From positions 744,001-808,000 of the forward strand of contig JAHLKF010000003.1 in the NCBI GenBank assembly GCA_025558075.1: a DNA stretch of 64,000 nt, read 5' to 3'. The stretch comes from Gaertneriomyces semiglobifer. Taxonomy: Eukaryota > Chytridiomycota > Chytridiomycetes > Spizellomycetales > Spizellomycetaceae. A program made the translations under genes and the position numbers. Positions 10,680 to 19,764 of this stretch are shown piece by piece (within the stretch, counting starts at the first letter, position 1; each line of letters starts with the position of its first letter). The notes under the pieces were generated by a model. That model did not search any database, was not told the DNA's origin, and was given only the letters and a program-made list of their open reading frames with translations.

Positions 10680-11450
10680 GCGACACTCAATCTACGCATA
10701 GCAGTTAGAATCCTTTCGAGTGGTCGCTGCATCATGTTCAACTAACAATAATCAATACCTAATAACATCGGTTCTAATCGCTTTCCCGGCGATCGTCAAC
10801 CTTTTTTTCCATTAGCTGACGATATTTATTGTGTATGGCGTTAATTGAGCGCAGTTTGCGCTGCTGCGCTCCGTATCAAAGGTGGAAATGGGTTCCGGCA
10901 AAACGCGAAACACAGCAGAGAACGAGGGTGAGCATGGGCCTCAAAAGATAAAACCCAGAGGGACTTACCGAAGCAACAGTGAGCAAACCCGACAACAAAC
11001 GCATCCTCCTCGCCCTACCACGACCGGCGTCGCCGCACCCCGCGAGTCTTTGAAGACTAACCGAGCGCAGCTTAGAGAAAGACGCAAAGTCGACCAGGCC
11101 CCCTGTCCCACCATTACTACTGGCATGTTCATAGGACGAACCGACTGAACACTCAGTGGCAGCTCCCAGCGAGTTAAGGACAGTGGGAACGCTGGCCGAG
11201 GTTGGCCTTATATAGTGTTAGGGTTAATTGGCGCGTCCAGTTCTAAGGCATGCTGCGCGTGCAATATAAATAAAAAGGGCTTTCCCAGGTTAAGCTACAG
11301 GGAAGTAGATGCGAAACGGCAACAACTATGTAGGAAGCAAGGAAAGTCCAATCGGCCGCTATTGCCGAGCGGCTATCGCAAGACCCCGCTCTCGAGCCGT
11401 CACTTTCAACATGCAAAGACGAACGGTGCGGTCGCGGACTGCTACGCGAC
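10680..11450. other. Intergenic region
   Basis: About 770 bp with no convincing gene. The open frames at 10882-11148 and at the start of the 11215 frame have no domain signature. One TTAGGGTTA string near 11217 is isolated. Confidence 0.4.
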
Positions 11451-12134
11451 CATGAGTTTAGACCAGTGGTCAATACCCAGCGTGCTGGCGCAGAACATGA
11501 TGGACAATACGTCAGCAGTAGACGCCTATAGCAGCGTTATGGAAAGTTTGGACACCATCTCCAACAGCACCACTGTGCCATCCAAGATTAGAGAGTATGC
11601 CAGTAAGTGTCGCACTTACCTCGCCGAGCCAGCACAAAGGTCAGCCTTTGTGCGTGACCATGAGGACGCGACGGACGGCGGTAGAAATCGGGTTACCAGA
11701 CGTCGAGTAATCGATGCTGGGCCCCAGTTGGGGTACGCGCTCGTGCAGCGTGGAGTCGATGCGGTTGCCGAAAGCCCCTCGAGGGTCACGAAGAACTCCC
11801 AAGTAGTCGTCCGACTACTCCTCCCCCTTTCCGGCACCAGCATCTTCTGATTGAGAATAAGGGTACCGCATACGAGTACCCAAATCGTCTGGATGGGCCT
11901 TCCCCTCATAAGCCCAAGGTGCGCACAGCGGATATCGGCGCGCTCAGAGGAACAATCGCACTGGCCATGTCATCAGCAAAGCCCGCGGATGTCCCAGAAG
12001 CAGTGCTGAAAGAGATGTGGGAAGCCCAAGTCGAGCAGCGCCAGCTCGCATCGCTTTCAAAATTCCCGCATGTGCAAAGGTTGGTGCACCAATTCGTGAC
12101 AGAAGAGCGTCTAGATGGACCACAGTGGCTGTAG
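11451..12134 (+). CDS. Unrecognised gene, probable two-exon model
   Basis: The ATG at 11451 opens MSLDQWSIPSVLAQNMMDNT and continues AVDAYSSVMESLDTISNS... The frame meets a consensus GTAAGT at 11600. Joining to an acceptor at about 11729 or 11749 enters a frame that stays open to TAG at 12134 (product includes KVRTADIGALRGTIALAM and FPHVQRLVHQFVTEERLDG). It is rich in charged and helical residues with no known domain. A related but frame-broken module follows at 12141-12520. The join is provisional; the first frame could also simply run on to 11850. Confidence 0.35.
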
Positions 12135-12140
12135 GCCACT

Positions 12141-12520
12141 CAATTGCCGACTTCAGCTACGAAAGAAGAGCAAGAACTTTGGAAAGTCCTGCAGTTTGCT
12201 CTCACGGACTTCTGCCAAAAGTCCAGTTCTATTGGGGTTAAGATGATGGACGATGCCTCCGGAAGCAGACGCCTATGGTAACGTGCTCGAGAGAGCCTGG
12301 ACACCATCGCTAGCAGTACCAACCTGGCCAAGACATTGCGATTATCAATTCGCTCATGTCGCGCTGGACCGAGGCAACAGACAGACTCTTGGACGATTGG
12401 ACCATGCTGAAGCGGAAGAAGTCAGTTGGCGAGTACTTTGTACATGATATATCTCTTCCAATCCTCAGGGAAAAGACGTCGTTCTGTAATATATTCTCTA
12501 TCGCAAATTGTCCAGAATGA
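12141..12520 (+). pseudogene. Degenerate second copy of the 11451-type module
   Basis: The DNA around 12238-12320 aligns to 11497-11570 (both encode MMD-(D/N)-(A/T)-S, then VDAY and (E)SLDTI-S-ST), but this copy needs several frame changes. An upstream in-frame block (KEEQELWKVLQFALTDFCQK) and a downstream one (SLMSRWTEATDRLLDDW, then GEYFVHDISLPILREK) look like former coding sequence. The frame breaks make it a likely pseudogene; unseen introns are a less likely alternative. Confidence 0.4.
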
Positions 12521-12573
12521 ACAGGATGTTTCGAGAGGCAGAACAGAGCGATTGGTATCTACAGCTATGCTAA

Positions 12574-13412
12574 CTACGCTGTCTTGGTGGCGTCAGTGGG
12601 CCAGGATTTGGCTTTAACGAAAGGGGCAACCGCCTGACCGTTGCTGCCTTGCTGTTTGAGAAGGTATTCAAAAAAGCTTTCATTGGGGCTCTTTCTATTA
12701 ATCCGGGCAAGCTCAACTTGCAATCGTAGCTTCTCCACCTCCGCCTCCAGTTGAGCCATACGGTACTCGTGGTCCCGTTCTTGCTGCCGTTCCCGCTGAG
12801 CGGCGTCGGCATGTACTCTCTGGAACAAGTAGAACCCGTTCAGCTTTTCCTTCTCGTTGAAGGATGCTGTATTTGGTGGAGTTCCGGCCACAACCGGATC
12901 CAGAATTCCAACGGCTGCGCCGACAAACGATGAAACACCATTTTTCCAGTTCAAGGCTGACCCCAGCTGCTGCGACCCTACTCCGATAACCCCTGCGGTA
13001 ACCGCTGCTATTGCGCTCTCCTTGAACCGGAGTTTATTGATGGCAGAGAGTGCGCGCGTTCGAAGGGTGTAGGGAGGTGGGCCGAGAGGCGTTCCGGAGT
13101 CCAGCTCGTCACTTGACGTTAGGAAGAGTCCGGCGGCCGGACTCTTCCTAACATCACGCTGTGATGAGGAGTACCTAATTCATGGTACGTCGCAACCGAC
13201 CCGGGGAACAGGCGGTGCGTGTGCGCTGCAAAGAGCTGCAGGTCAGCAAGGTATCCCTGAATGTCAATGGTCGTGGTATCGCCAACCTTTTGTGCCGTTC
13301 CGACAATGACATGCTCATGGAATGCGCACTGTTCAGAAATCGAACGTGTTCCTTCTGCCTTCACGGTAAGTACGAGACGCTTGATGGGGTTGACGTTGAC
13401 GTTGTGCGACAT
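12574..13412 (-). CDS. Hypothetical protein with hydrophobic Gly/Ala segments and coiled coil
   Basis: Exons complement(13189..13412) and complement(12574..13111) give 253 aa; the 77-nt intron (donor GTACCA, branch CCTAAC, acceptor GTCAAG) is inferred from phase. The N-terminal 70 residues are beta-rich (MSHNVNVNPIKRLVLTVKAE...). Two Gly/Ala-rich hydrophobic stretches follow (about residues 110-155: AAVTAGVIGVG and SSFVGAAVGILDPVV), which may insert in or associate with a membrane. A charged coiled coil comes next (about 175-215, RERQQERDHEYRMAQLEAEV). No family is recognised. The intron contains a perfect 35-bp palindrome. Confidence 0.5.
13118..13152. repeat. Perfect 35-bp palindrome (17-bp arms, 1-nt centre)
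   Basis: The left arm 13118-13134 (GTTAGGAAGAGTCCGGC) and right arm 13136-13152 are exact reverse complements separated by one G. On the minus strand the palindrome lies in the proposed intron of the 253-aa gene and overlaps its CTAAC branch-site candidate. Confidence 0.95.
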
Positions 13413-14906
13413 AATCGTTAGCGAAGTTGCGAAGTTGTTGAAACTAGCAAAGGAATGCCAAGGAAGGAGGTGTGAGTTTACTTGGTGCTAATCTATTTTT
13501 GGAATACTCCGAAAGAAAGTGTCATTGGCGTAGATCAAGTCTTGGTTTTGTCTTTCCCATGGCAGCACCCTGTATTTACAATGCAAAGACAGAGTAAGCC
13601 TTGCGTCCTCGTTCTCGATCGAGTGACACTGTCAGATGAGAGTGGTGGACGTCTCGTTGACAGGAATGACAGAGCAGTCTGGAGTTGAGGCTTGTCAGTA
13701 TCGTCCTTTATAAGAAACTTGTGCAGACGTTCATCTCAAGCTTTTCAGCATGCCTATCTTTGCAGTAGCTCGGGTACAGCACAGAGTTATCGTCCCTCTT
13801 CAGAGTGTGCAGCGGACATTATAACCGACCGAGCGGAAGGGAAGTCTCATTTGCCATTCGAAGCAGAAACCTTAACCGCTTTGGAAACGGGACATAACCG
13901 GCGTCCTCCCACCATACCATCCCATTCATCAACCGTACCGCAGCTGTAGAGAGATGTATGCGTATTTTTGGTGTAAGTCCGATTGTCAAGTCATTTGATC
14001 AGAACTTGTGGTCTAGCCGAACGTGATGATGAGGGGGACAGTGGAAGTGTCGGTGGCAGAAGTAAAAGTTGGCATTCGCTGTCACCATCCCGTTATGTCA
14101 AACTCGGTTTAACATAACAGGACTGTGACAATGAGTAGAAGAAAAAGAAGACAAGACACTGGTTCAAAGATTGGCCACTTGGGTCTCCGTCTCAGTGCCA
14201 ATACATGGGATGTTACGGAAATCCAAGCACGCCGTCAGCTGGTCTGATCGGAGTGTGAGAAAATCCTATGTTGACGCGAGGCAGCGTCAGGCAACAAGGC
14301 GTCGTTTTGAGGGGGCTCGGATTGAAGGATGGCCCCGTCTCGCACCACAAGAGCAAAACTATGAGAAAGAGCCAACTCCTACCAGGGACGTGGCCACGGG
14401 CATCTTACAAGTCGTAAAGCATACAATGCTTGCCTTGCATTGCGTTCATTGGGGCGCAAGCAGCGCACTCCAAGACGAACTAATCGTCAAGATCATTGCA
14501 TCCGAAAGCATATGTGTAGGCAAAAGCGCGGTGCTTGTGAACAGTCCTGCTCCTTGCAGTTGTGCGGGTACATCGCCGCGCTTGCGAAAGTACCCGCATT
14601 AGTATAAGTAGTGTACTCTTACATGTACAGCATCACGGAGGTACGCTAGCATGAACGACGTTTTCCCACCCGTTTTGATGGTGTAGTTGCACCACTCGTG
14701 TAATTCCGGCTGGTTTCCTTTTTCTCACCATTCTTCCGGTCATCACACTCTTATGCCATTGTTGCTCCACAATTCCTCGTGGTCTCTATCTTCTGATAAT
14801 AGCGAGAGAGATCCCATCGCGAATAAGTGCAACTCTATGAGAAAGTGCGGCGAAGACGGCCGCGTCTGGCATTACTGCGATGACTTGGGCTGCACATTTA
14901 ACAACT
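13413..14906. other. Gene-poor region upstream of the minisatellite
   Basis: About 1.5 kb with short open frames only. The longest (14171-14602, 143 codons) starts at TTG and has no recognisable features. Nothing supportable was found. Confidence 0.4.
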
Positions 14907-15663
14907 GGCTCCATGGCGCAACGGGCAAGCGCGGCGACTCTGATGCACGCTGTGGTTCATCACTCAATGTGGGCTCCATGGCGCACGGCGAGTGCGATGA
15001 CTGGGATGCGCGCTGTGGTTCATCACTTAATGTTGGCTCCATGGCGCACGGCGAGCGCGATGACTGGGATGCGCGCTGTGGTTCATCACTTAATGTGGGC
15101 GACTCTGATACTCGCTGTGGTTCATCACTCAATGTGGGCTCCATGGCGCACGGCGAGCGCGATGACTGGGATGCGCGCTGTGGTTCATCACTTAATGTGG
15201 GCTCCATGGCGCACGGCGAGCGCGATGACTGGGATGCGCGCTGTGGTTCATCACTTAATGTGGGCTCCATGGCGCACGGCGAGCGCGATGACTGGGATGC
15301 GCGCTGTGGTTCATCACTCAATGTGGGCGAGTCTGATACTCGCTGTGGTTCATCACTCAATGTGGGCGAGTCTGATACTCGCTGTGGTTCATCACTCAAT
15401 GTGGGCTCCATGGCGCACGGCGAGCGCGATGACTGGGATGCGCGCTGTGGTTCATCACTCAATGTGGGCGAGTCTGATACTCGCTGTGGTTCATCACTCA
15501 ATGTGGGCGACTCTGATACTCACTGTGGTTCATCACTTAATGTGGGCGACTCTGAGACTCGCTGTGGTTCATCACTTAATGTGGGCGACTCTGATACTCG
15601 CTGTGGTTCATCACTCAATGTGGGCGACTCTGATGGTCGCTGTGGTTTATCACTCTCAATGCA
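14907..15663 (+). repeat. Composite 63/39-bp minisatellite related to tRNA-Trp
   Basis: Fourteen units share a 27-bp core close to CGCTGTGGTTCATCACT followed by (C/T)AATGTGGGC, linked by a 36-bp spacer (63-bp unit, L) or a 12-bp spacer (39-bp unit, S). The order is L L S L L L S S L S S S S S, then a degenerate core that runs into the tRNA-Trp gene. The array also opens with GGCTCCATGGCGCAACGG, the 5' end of that tRNA. Rotated, an L unit follows the whole tRNA-Trp with small gaps, including D-arm and T-arm remnants. All units are multiples of 3, so long open frames arise on both strands; I regard these as by-products. Confidence 0.85.
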
Positions 15664-15735
15664 GGCTCCATGGCGCAACGGCAGCGCGTCTGACTCCAGA
15701 TCAGAAGGTTGGGTGTTCGAATCACTCTGGGGTCA
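15664..15735 (+). tRNA. tRNA-Trp (CCA)
   Basis: A 72-nt cloverleaf can be drawn. The acceptor stem GGCTCCA/TGGGGTC pairs fully with two G-U pairs; the D stem is GCGC/GCGC with loop AACGGCA; the anticodon stem TCTGA/TCAGA encloses CTCCAGA, giving anticodon CCA; the T stem GGGTG/CACTC has the loop TTCGAAT. The A box TGGCGCAACGG fits consensus. No intron. Eight T residues follow at 15738-15745. It sits at the end of the minisatellite and heads the first 239-bp repeat unit, so it could be one functional copy or a repeat-borne copy. Confidence 0.85.
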
Positions 15736-15737
15736 CA

Positions 15738-15745
15738 TTTTTTTT
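15738..15745 (+). terminator. Pol III oligo-T terminator of tRNA-Trp
   Basis: Eight consecutive T residues begin two bases after the tRNA 3' end, a strong RNA polymerase III terminator. Confidence 0.8.
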
Positions 15746-16183
15746 GTGTTTTTGCTGTGTCATTCTCTGCATCATTCTCTGCATGCAGCAAGGTCGATGT
15801 TTGCAAGAACCTGTCAGTGGTACAGTCCAAATATCTACTTATGAGTCTTGCTGCTGATCTGGAGTCATTCTGACTCCATATCAGCCCTTTCACAGCCGAT
15901 GGTCTTATTAAATCAACAGACAGCGCATCTGACTCCAGATCAACTGAAATTCTACGTACTGCCTGTTGCAGAGGAACCTGCTGATGCTCTTATCCTTCTT
16001 ATAAGCTCTGTTATCTCTCAAGTCTAAGGTTCTAAGTTCTAAACTGACGGTTGCGTTAAGCGCTTCCCGACGGAAAAGATCATGTGACTTAGGGCAGTGC
16101 TGACATAGCAGTTACCGATAACGGGGTAACCCCAATGGCGTGTATGCCACCGGGATCCTATTACAACACTGCCCTTCCCCGCC

Positions 16184-16253
16184 GGCCCATAAGAAACGGC
16201 AGCGCGTCTGACTCCAGATCAGAAGGTTGGGTGTTCGAATCACTCTGGGGTCA
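16184..16253 (+). pseudogene. tRNA-Trp-like copy with damaged 5' half
   Basis: Identical to tRNA-Trp from the D loop (ACGGCAGCGC) to the 3' end. The 5' part is GGCCCATAAGAAA, so the acceptor stem loses two pairs and the 5' D-stem strand is gone. A five-T run follows. Probably not a functional tRNA. Confidence 0.75.
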
Positions 16254-16438
16254 CAACCTTTTTGTGTTTTTGCTGTGTCATTCTCTGCATCATTCTCTGC
16301 ATGCAGCAAGGTCGATGTTTGCAAGAACCTGTCAGTGGTACAGTCCAAATATCTACTTATGAGTCGTGCTGCTGATCTGGAGTCATTCTGACTCCATATC
16401 AGCCCTTTCACAGCCGATGGTCTTATTAAATCAACAGA

Positions 16439-16492
16439 CAGCGCGTCTGACTCCAGATCAGAAGGTTGGGTGTTCGAATCACTCTGGGGTCA
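16439..16492 (+). pseudogene. 5'-truncated tRNA-Trp-like copy
   Basis: Matches tRNA-Trp from CAGCGCGTCTGACTCC to the 3' end; the acceptor 5' strand and first D-stem strand are absent, replaced by the end of the previous repeat unit. Confidence 0.8.
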
Positions 16493-16669
16493 TTTGCTTT
16501 TTGCTTTCCTCTTGTGTGCTGCTGGGTGTCATTCTCTGTAAGCAGCAATCGGTGCAATTGGTCTATGCAGTCCAAATATCTACTTATGAGTCGTGCTGCT
16601 GATCTGGAGTCGCTCTGACTCCATATCAGCCCTTACACAGTCGATGGTCTTATTGGATCAACAGAACAA

Positions 16670-16756
16670 CAGCGCGCTTGACTCTAGATCACAATGCCGC
16701 CCTTCCCGCGACTCCGGAGGATCAGAAGGTTGGGTGTTCGAATCACTCTGGGGTCA
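16670..16756 (+). pseudogene. tRNA-Trp-like copy with about 28-bp insertion
   Basis: The anticodon arm (here CTTGACTCTAGATCA, with CTA in place of CCA) is separated from the AGAAGG/T-arm part by an insert of about 28 bp rich in C and G. The 3' half is identical to the other copies. Non-functional as tRNA-Trp. Confidence 0.75.
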
Positions 16757-16928
16757 CATCTTTTTGTGCTTTTTTCTCGTTTTGCTGCGAACTTGCGATG
16801 TCAGATGCTCGAGTATGAATCGTGCTACTGATGTGGTGTTATTCTATGCTAGCCAGCGTGAGATCTAGAGATTATTATATTAAGATGATAATATAGGATG
16901 CAGGATGCAATCACAAAAGCAGAGTAAT

Positions 16929-18683
16929 CTATGCACTGGCAATGGCAGCACCGACAGACGGCTCCGAATCGGTCAACATGGCATTCGATCTCTTCCTAAA
17001 CAGACTTCGTTTCCTGACCGGGGCGGTAGTGGGTGGCAACACTGCATACGCCGGTGGCATCATTCCAGGCACTGCTGCTCCAGTGGCCATGGGTGAGAGC
17101 GGGACCAACGGTCCACCACCACTCATCTGTTGTTGCATTTGTTGGAACGCGGCTTGTTGGTATGCCGCAGCTTGGTGGTAAAATGCCGCCCACATCTGTT
17201 GCTGTTGAGCCATGGCCATGGATTGTTGTTGTTGAGGAGAAAGATGGCCGAGCGGGGTCACACGGTCTTGGGGTGGTGGTGGCGCCATATCGTTGGAAGG
17301 TTGGTTACGCCGTCTTCCGGGTGTGATGTCAACAGATCTGCTGCGTGATGTACTTGGTGCAGATGACGGCGGTGGCTCTACAGATCTTTGTCGTGGGGGT
17401 ACGACACGCTGCCTTCGTCCTTTTTGTTGTTGCTCTTCGATCGCTTGGATTCTGACTCCGACCAGCGGAGCTTCTTCGTCCGACTCTGAGCTTGACCCGT
17501 CCACTTCTCCGCGGCGGCGCCCACCGCGCGACCGCGATTGTGATTGTGGTGGTTGTAATGGTTGTGGATGGCGGTTTAACGATCTTTGTCTCGCCAGTGA
17601 TGTCGAGCGCGGTTCTACAGGCATCGGCATACCGCGCGGACCGCGTGACGCAGACCTCGCACGTGAGCGGGCAGCAGCAACAGCAGCCAGGCTAGCATGT
17701 ATTGGTACATGATCATCCTCATCGTCTTCTGATTCCGTCCCGCTCGATTCCGCTGGCTGCATGCGATGTCTTCCACGCGACGTCGGCGGTGCAACCTTGT
17801 CCGCTACCGCCCTTCTACCTCGGCTGCGACCTCTGCTTGACGACCGTCGCACCGTGGGAGTAGCTATATCTTCAGTGCTCGGCGTCGTGATCGCTGCCGC
17901 CATGTATTTTTCCGGATTTTCGCGTGCGCGTCGATTGTATTTCACGGGAGATCTGGCTGGAGAGGGTGCGTCCCTCTGTTGCCGGTTAGAGCTCTTTTGT
18001 CGCCGCGAACTCGACGGTCGCTGAGCTGTTCCGTTCGTTGCTTTATCATACAATTGAAGGGCTTCTGCAAACAAGAGATCCTCGGGACCACGTTTTGAAG
18101 ACTCTACCGGCGCGGAACGTGGACTCGCGTCCGCCACATTTACCTTGCTTATCCCTAAAGAATATACTTTCGACGTGGTAGCCTGACCTGCAGATTGATA
18201 CTGTAATTTGGCGGATGATTGTTGTTTGCTGCGAGATGCTAATGGTTCTACTAAAAGAAATCAGAAATCACAGATGGACATTCTGCTTTTGAAACCAAAA
18301 AACTAACCATTAGTGGTTTGAGGCTCGCGCGCGGCTCGAGACTTTGTAGACGCTGGCGACGGTTTCGACTGATCGAATGCCAGCTTTGAGTCAAAGTCGA
18401 AGAGGACGTCGTCCAGGAAGCCGCGGGATATGGAATTTGTGGTCGCAGGTTGAGCATTGCTAGTTGCAGCAAAGTCGAGTTTCGGATCCAATGATCGATA
18501 GTCGCCGCCGGAAAAGCTGTTTGCGCGGGTCGAAGAGTCACTATCATCCAAGAACCTGGGCGATGGAGTAGTGGGTGCACTGGCCCTCGTCGAAGTCTTG
18601 CGCCGCAGATCCGATTTACTACTTGAATGCGATTTCGGTGTCGCGGGAGACTCCTTTTTTGATTTGAAGAAACCAAATCCCAT
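16929..18683 (-). CDS. Disordered Ser/Arg/Gln-rich protein, unrecognised
   Basis: Exons complement(18308..18683) and complement(16929..18250) join over a 57-nt intron (GTTAGT...TTTTAG), giving 565 aa. It starts MGFGFFKSKKESPATPKSHS. The sequence is dominated by Ser, Pro, Arg and Gln: an RSSSRGRSRGRR patch, a SRSRGGRRRGE patch, acidic ESEDDEDD clusters, a Pro-rich part, a Gln-rich run (SPQQQQSMAMAQQQQMW) followed by a short aromatic helix, and a basic end (RKRSLFRKRS). One short conserved-looking helix is EDLLFAEALQLYDKAT. It may be a scaffold or RNA-associated protein; no domain is identifiable. Confidence 0.75.
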
Positions 18684-19764
18684 CTTTCTCGGTTCTCACG
18701 TCTTGATTGATCTGATACTACTCGCGCGCTCCCTGTTTCTGATACTCGCGCGCTCCCTGTTTCTGATACTCGCGCGCTCCCTGTTTCTGATACTCGCGCG
18801 CTCCGTATCTGTTTTATATGTCCAATACGTGGATGAATTGGGGTCGATCGACTCGCCGAGGAATGCAAAGTTCCTTCCTTCCTTGGATCTTGATGAAGAA
18901 ATAAAAACGGAGGGTATTCTACTCTAAGATCTAAGCTACTCCGTAATAGCAACGGGTTACGTCGCAGGTGTGTGTGATATCGACCCGTTTCGGCGGCGGG
19001 TTGCGAAATGAATTAAGGGCGGGCTACTTAATAGTTTGTTTGATAATATCAACAACGTGTGACGTAAAAAGTTGATATTGAAGTTGAAGTCTTGATCTTG
19101 ATACGGTGCGTCCTTTCTTTTGTCGTTTCGCTCGCCCTCGTTGTTCGTCGCTGTGATCCGATAATAGATAGCAAGATTGCACAACCGTCCCGTGTTGTGT
19201 CGATGTCGGCCGAGTTTGATTCAATTCAAATTCAAATTGACTTTAACGACAACAATTGTGAGATCCAAACGATATCCTCGCAGGCAGCTCAACTCAATTC
19301 AAGATCAACAGCAACACCACACAAACACACACACACACAACAACCGATCGCACGCGCGTGATCGATGCTCGCTGTGTTCGTTCGTTGTGTCTCTTCCTTC
19401 CTTCCAATTCCTTCTTTTCCCTGCGCCCAACTGTCTTTCTGTCGTCCCCCGATCTGTGTGTGTGCCTTGATCTTCCCTCCTCTTGATCTTCTCAATTTCA
19501 AATTCCAACAAACACAACACTCTTTTCCTTCTTCCTTTTCTCCCGCCTCGCCTCACGTTCAAATTCACTCGCTGCCTCATGTGTTAATTATCAATTCTTT
19601 TCAAACAAAATCAAATACAAAAGTTGAAGAAACTGAGCCCACAAACGGTGACTCGGATCGGCCGCGCTAATTTTTGATTTCGTGTTCGGTCCCCCCCGAA
19701 ACGGCTGAGCACATCGGCACATCTTACTGCCGTCTCCGCGGAGAATCATATCTTCTTGCTGTGA
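18684..19764. promoter_or_regulatory. Long divergent region between the 565-aa gene and LIG4
   Basis: A 1.08-kb gap holding both promoters. It carries a 24-bp tandem repeat (18713-18804), a short CA micro-repeat (about 19319-19342) and a pyrimidine-rich, T/C-biased strand upstream of LIG4 (about 19370-19560). No gene is supported. Confidence 0.5.
18713..18804. repeat. 24-bp tandem repeat in a 5' leader or promoter
   Basis: Nearly four units of a 24-mer beginning TGATACTCGCGCGCTCC; the first has an extra ACT and the last is partial. It lies 30-120 bp upstream of the start codon of the 565-aa gene. Confidence 0.9.

Larger units (their letters stand above)
15682..16850 (+). repeat. Tandem 239-bp units, each headed by tRNA-Trp sequence
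   Basis: Unit A is 15682-15920 (239 bp), B 16200-16438 (239 bp), C 16439-16669 (231 bp) and D 16670 to about 16850 (diverged). A and B are almost identical. B, C and D are directly head to tail; between A and B lie a 25-bp fragment of a further tRNA-like head (15921-15945) and about 250 bp of other sequence. Each unit is tRNA-Trp from the D arm on, then a T run, a variable body, a 31-nt hairpin and the string TCTTATT(A/G)(A/G)ATCAACAGA. This layout (Pol III head plus body) resembles a tRNA-derived SINE or an amplified tRNA locus. Confidence 0.85.

Noticed and set aside
11215..11230. Telomere-like TTAGGGTTA string
   Set aside because: Only one and a half units; a similar single TTAGGG occurs near 33521. 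No array, so no sign of an interstitial telomere.
13182..13421. Plus-strand ORF opposite the 253-aa gene
   Set aside because: It lacks an upstream start context and the opposite strand gives the better spliced model, although a GTAAGT occurs within it.
14907..15663. CRISPR-like array
   Set aside because: Units differ in two fixed lengths, spacers are themselves repeated, and the context is eukaryotic nuclear DNA.
14687..15844. 385-codon ORF with CGSSLNVG repeats as a real protein gene
   Set aside because: It starts at TTG, spans the tRNA-like minisatellite and runs into the tRNA gene; openness follows from unit lengths divisible by three.
15615..16411. Pair of similar minus-strand ORFs (MKGLIWSQNDSRSAARLISR)
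   Set aside because: They are translations of the duplicated 239-bp tRNA-headed units, antisense to the tRNA.
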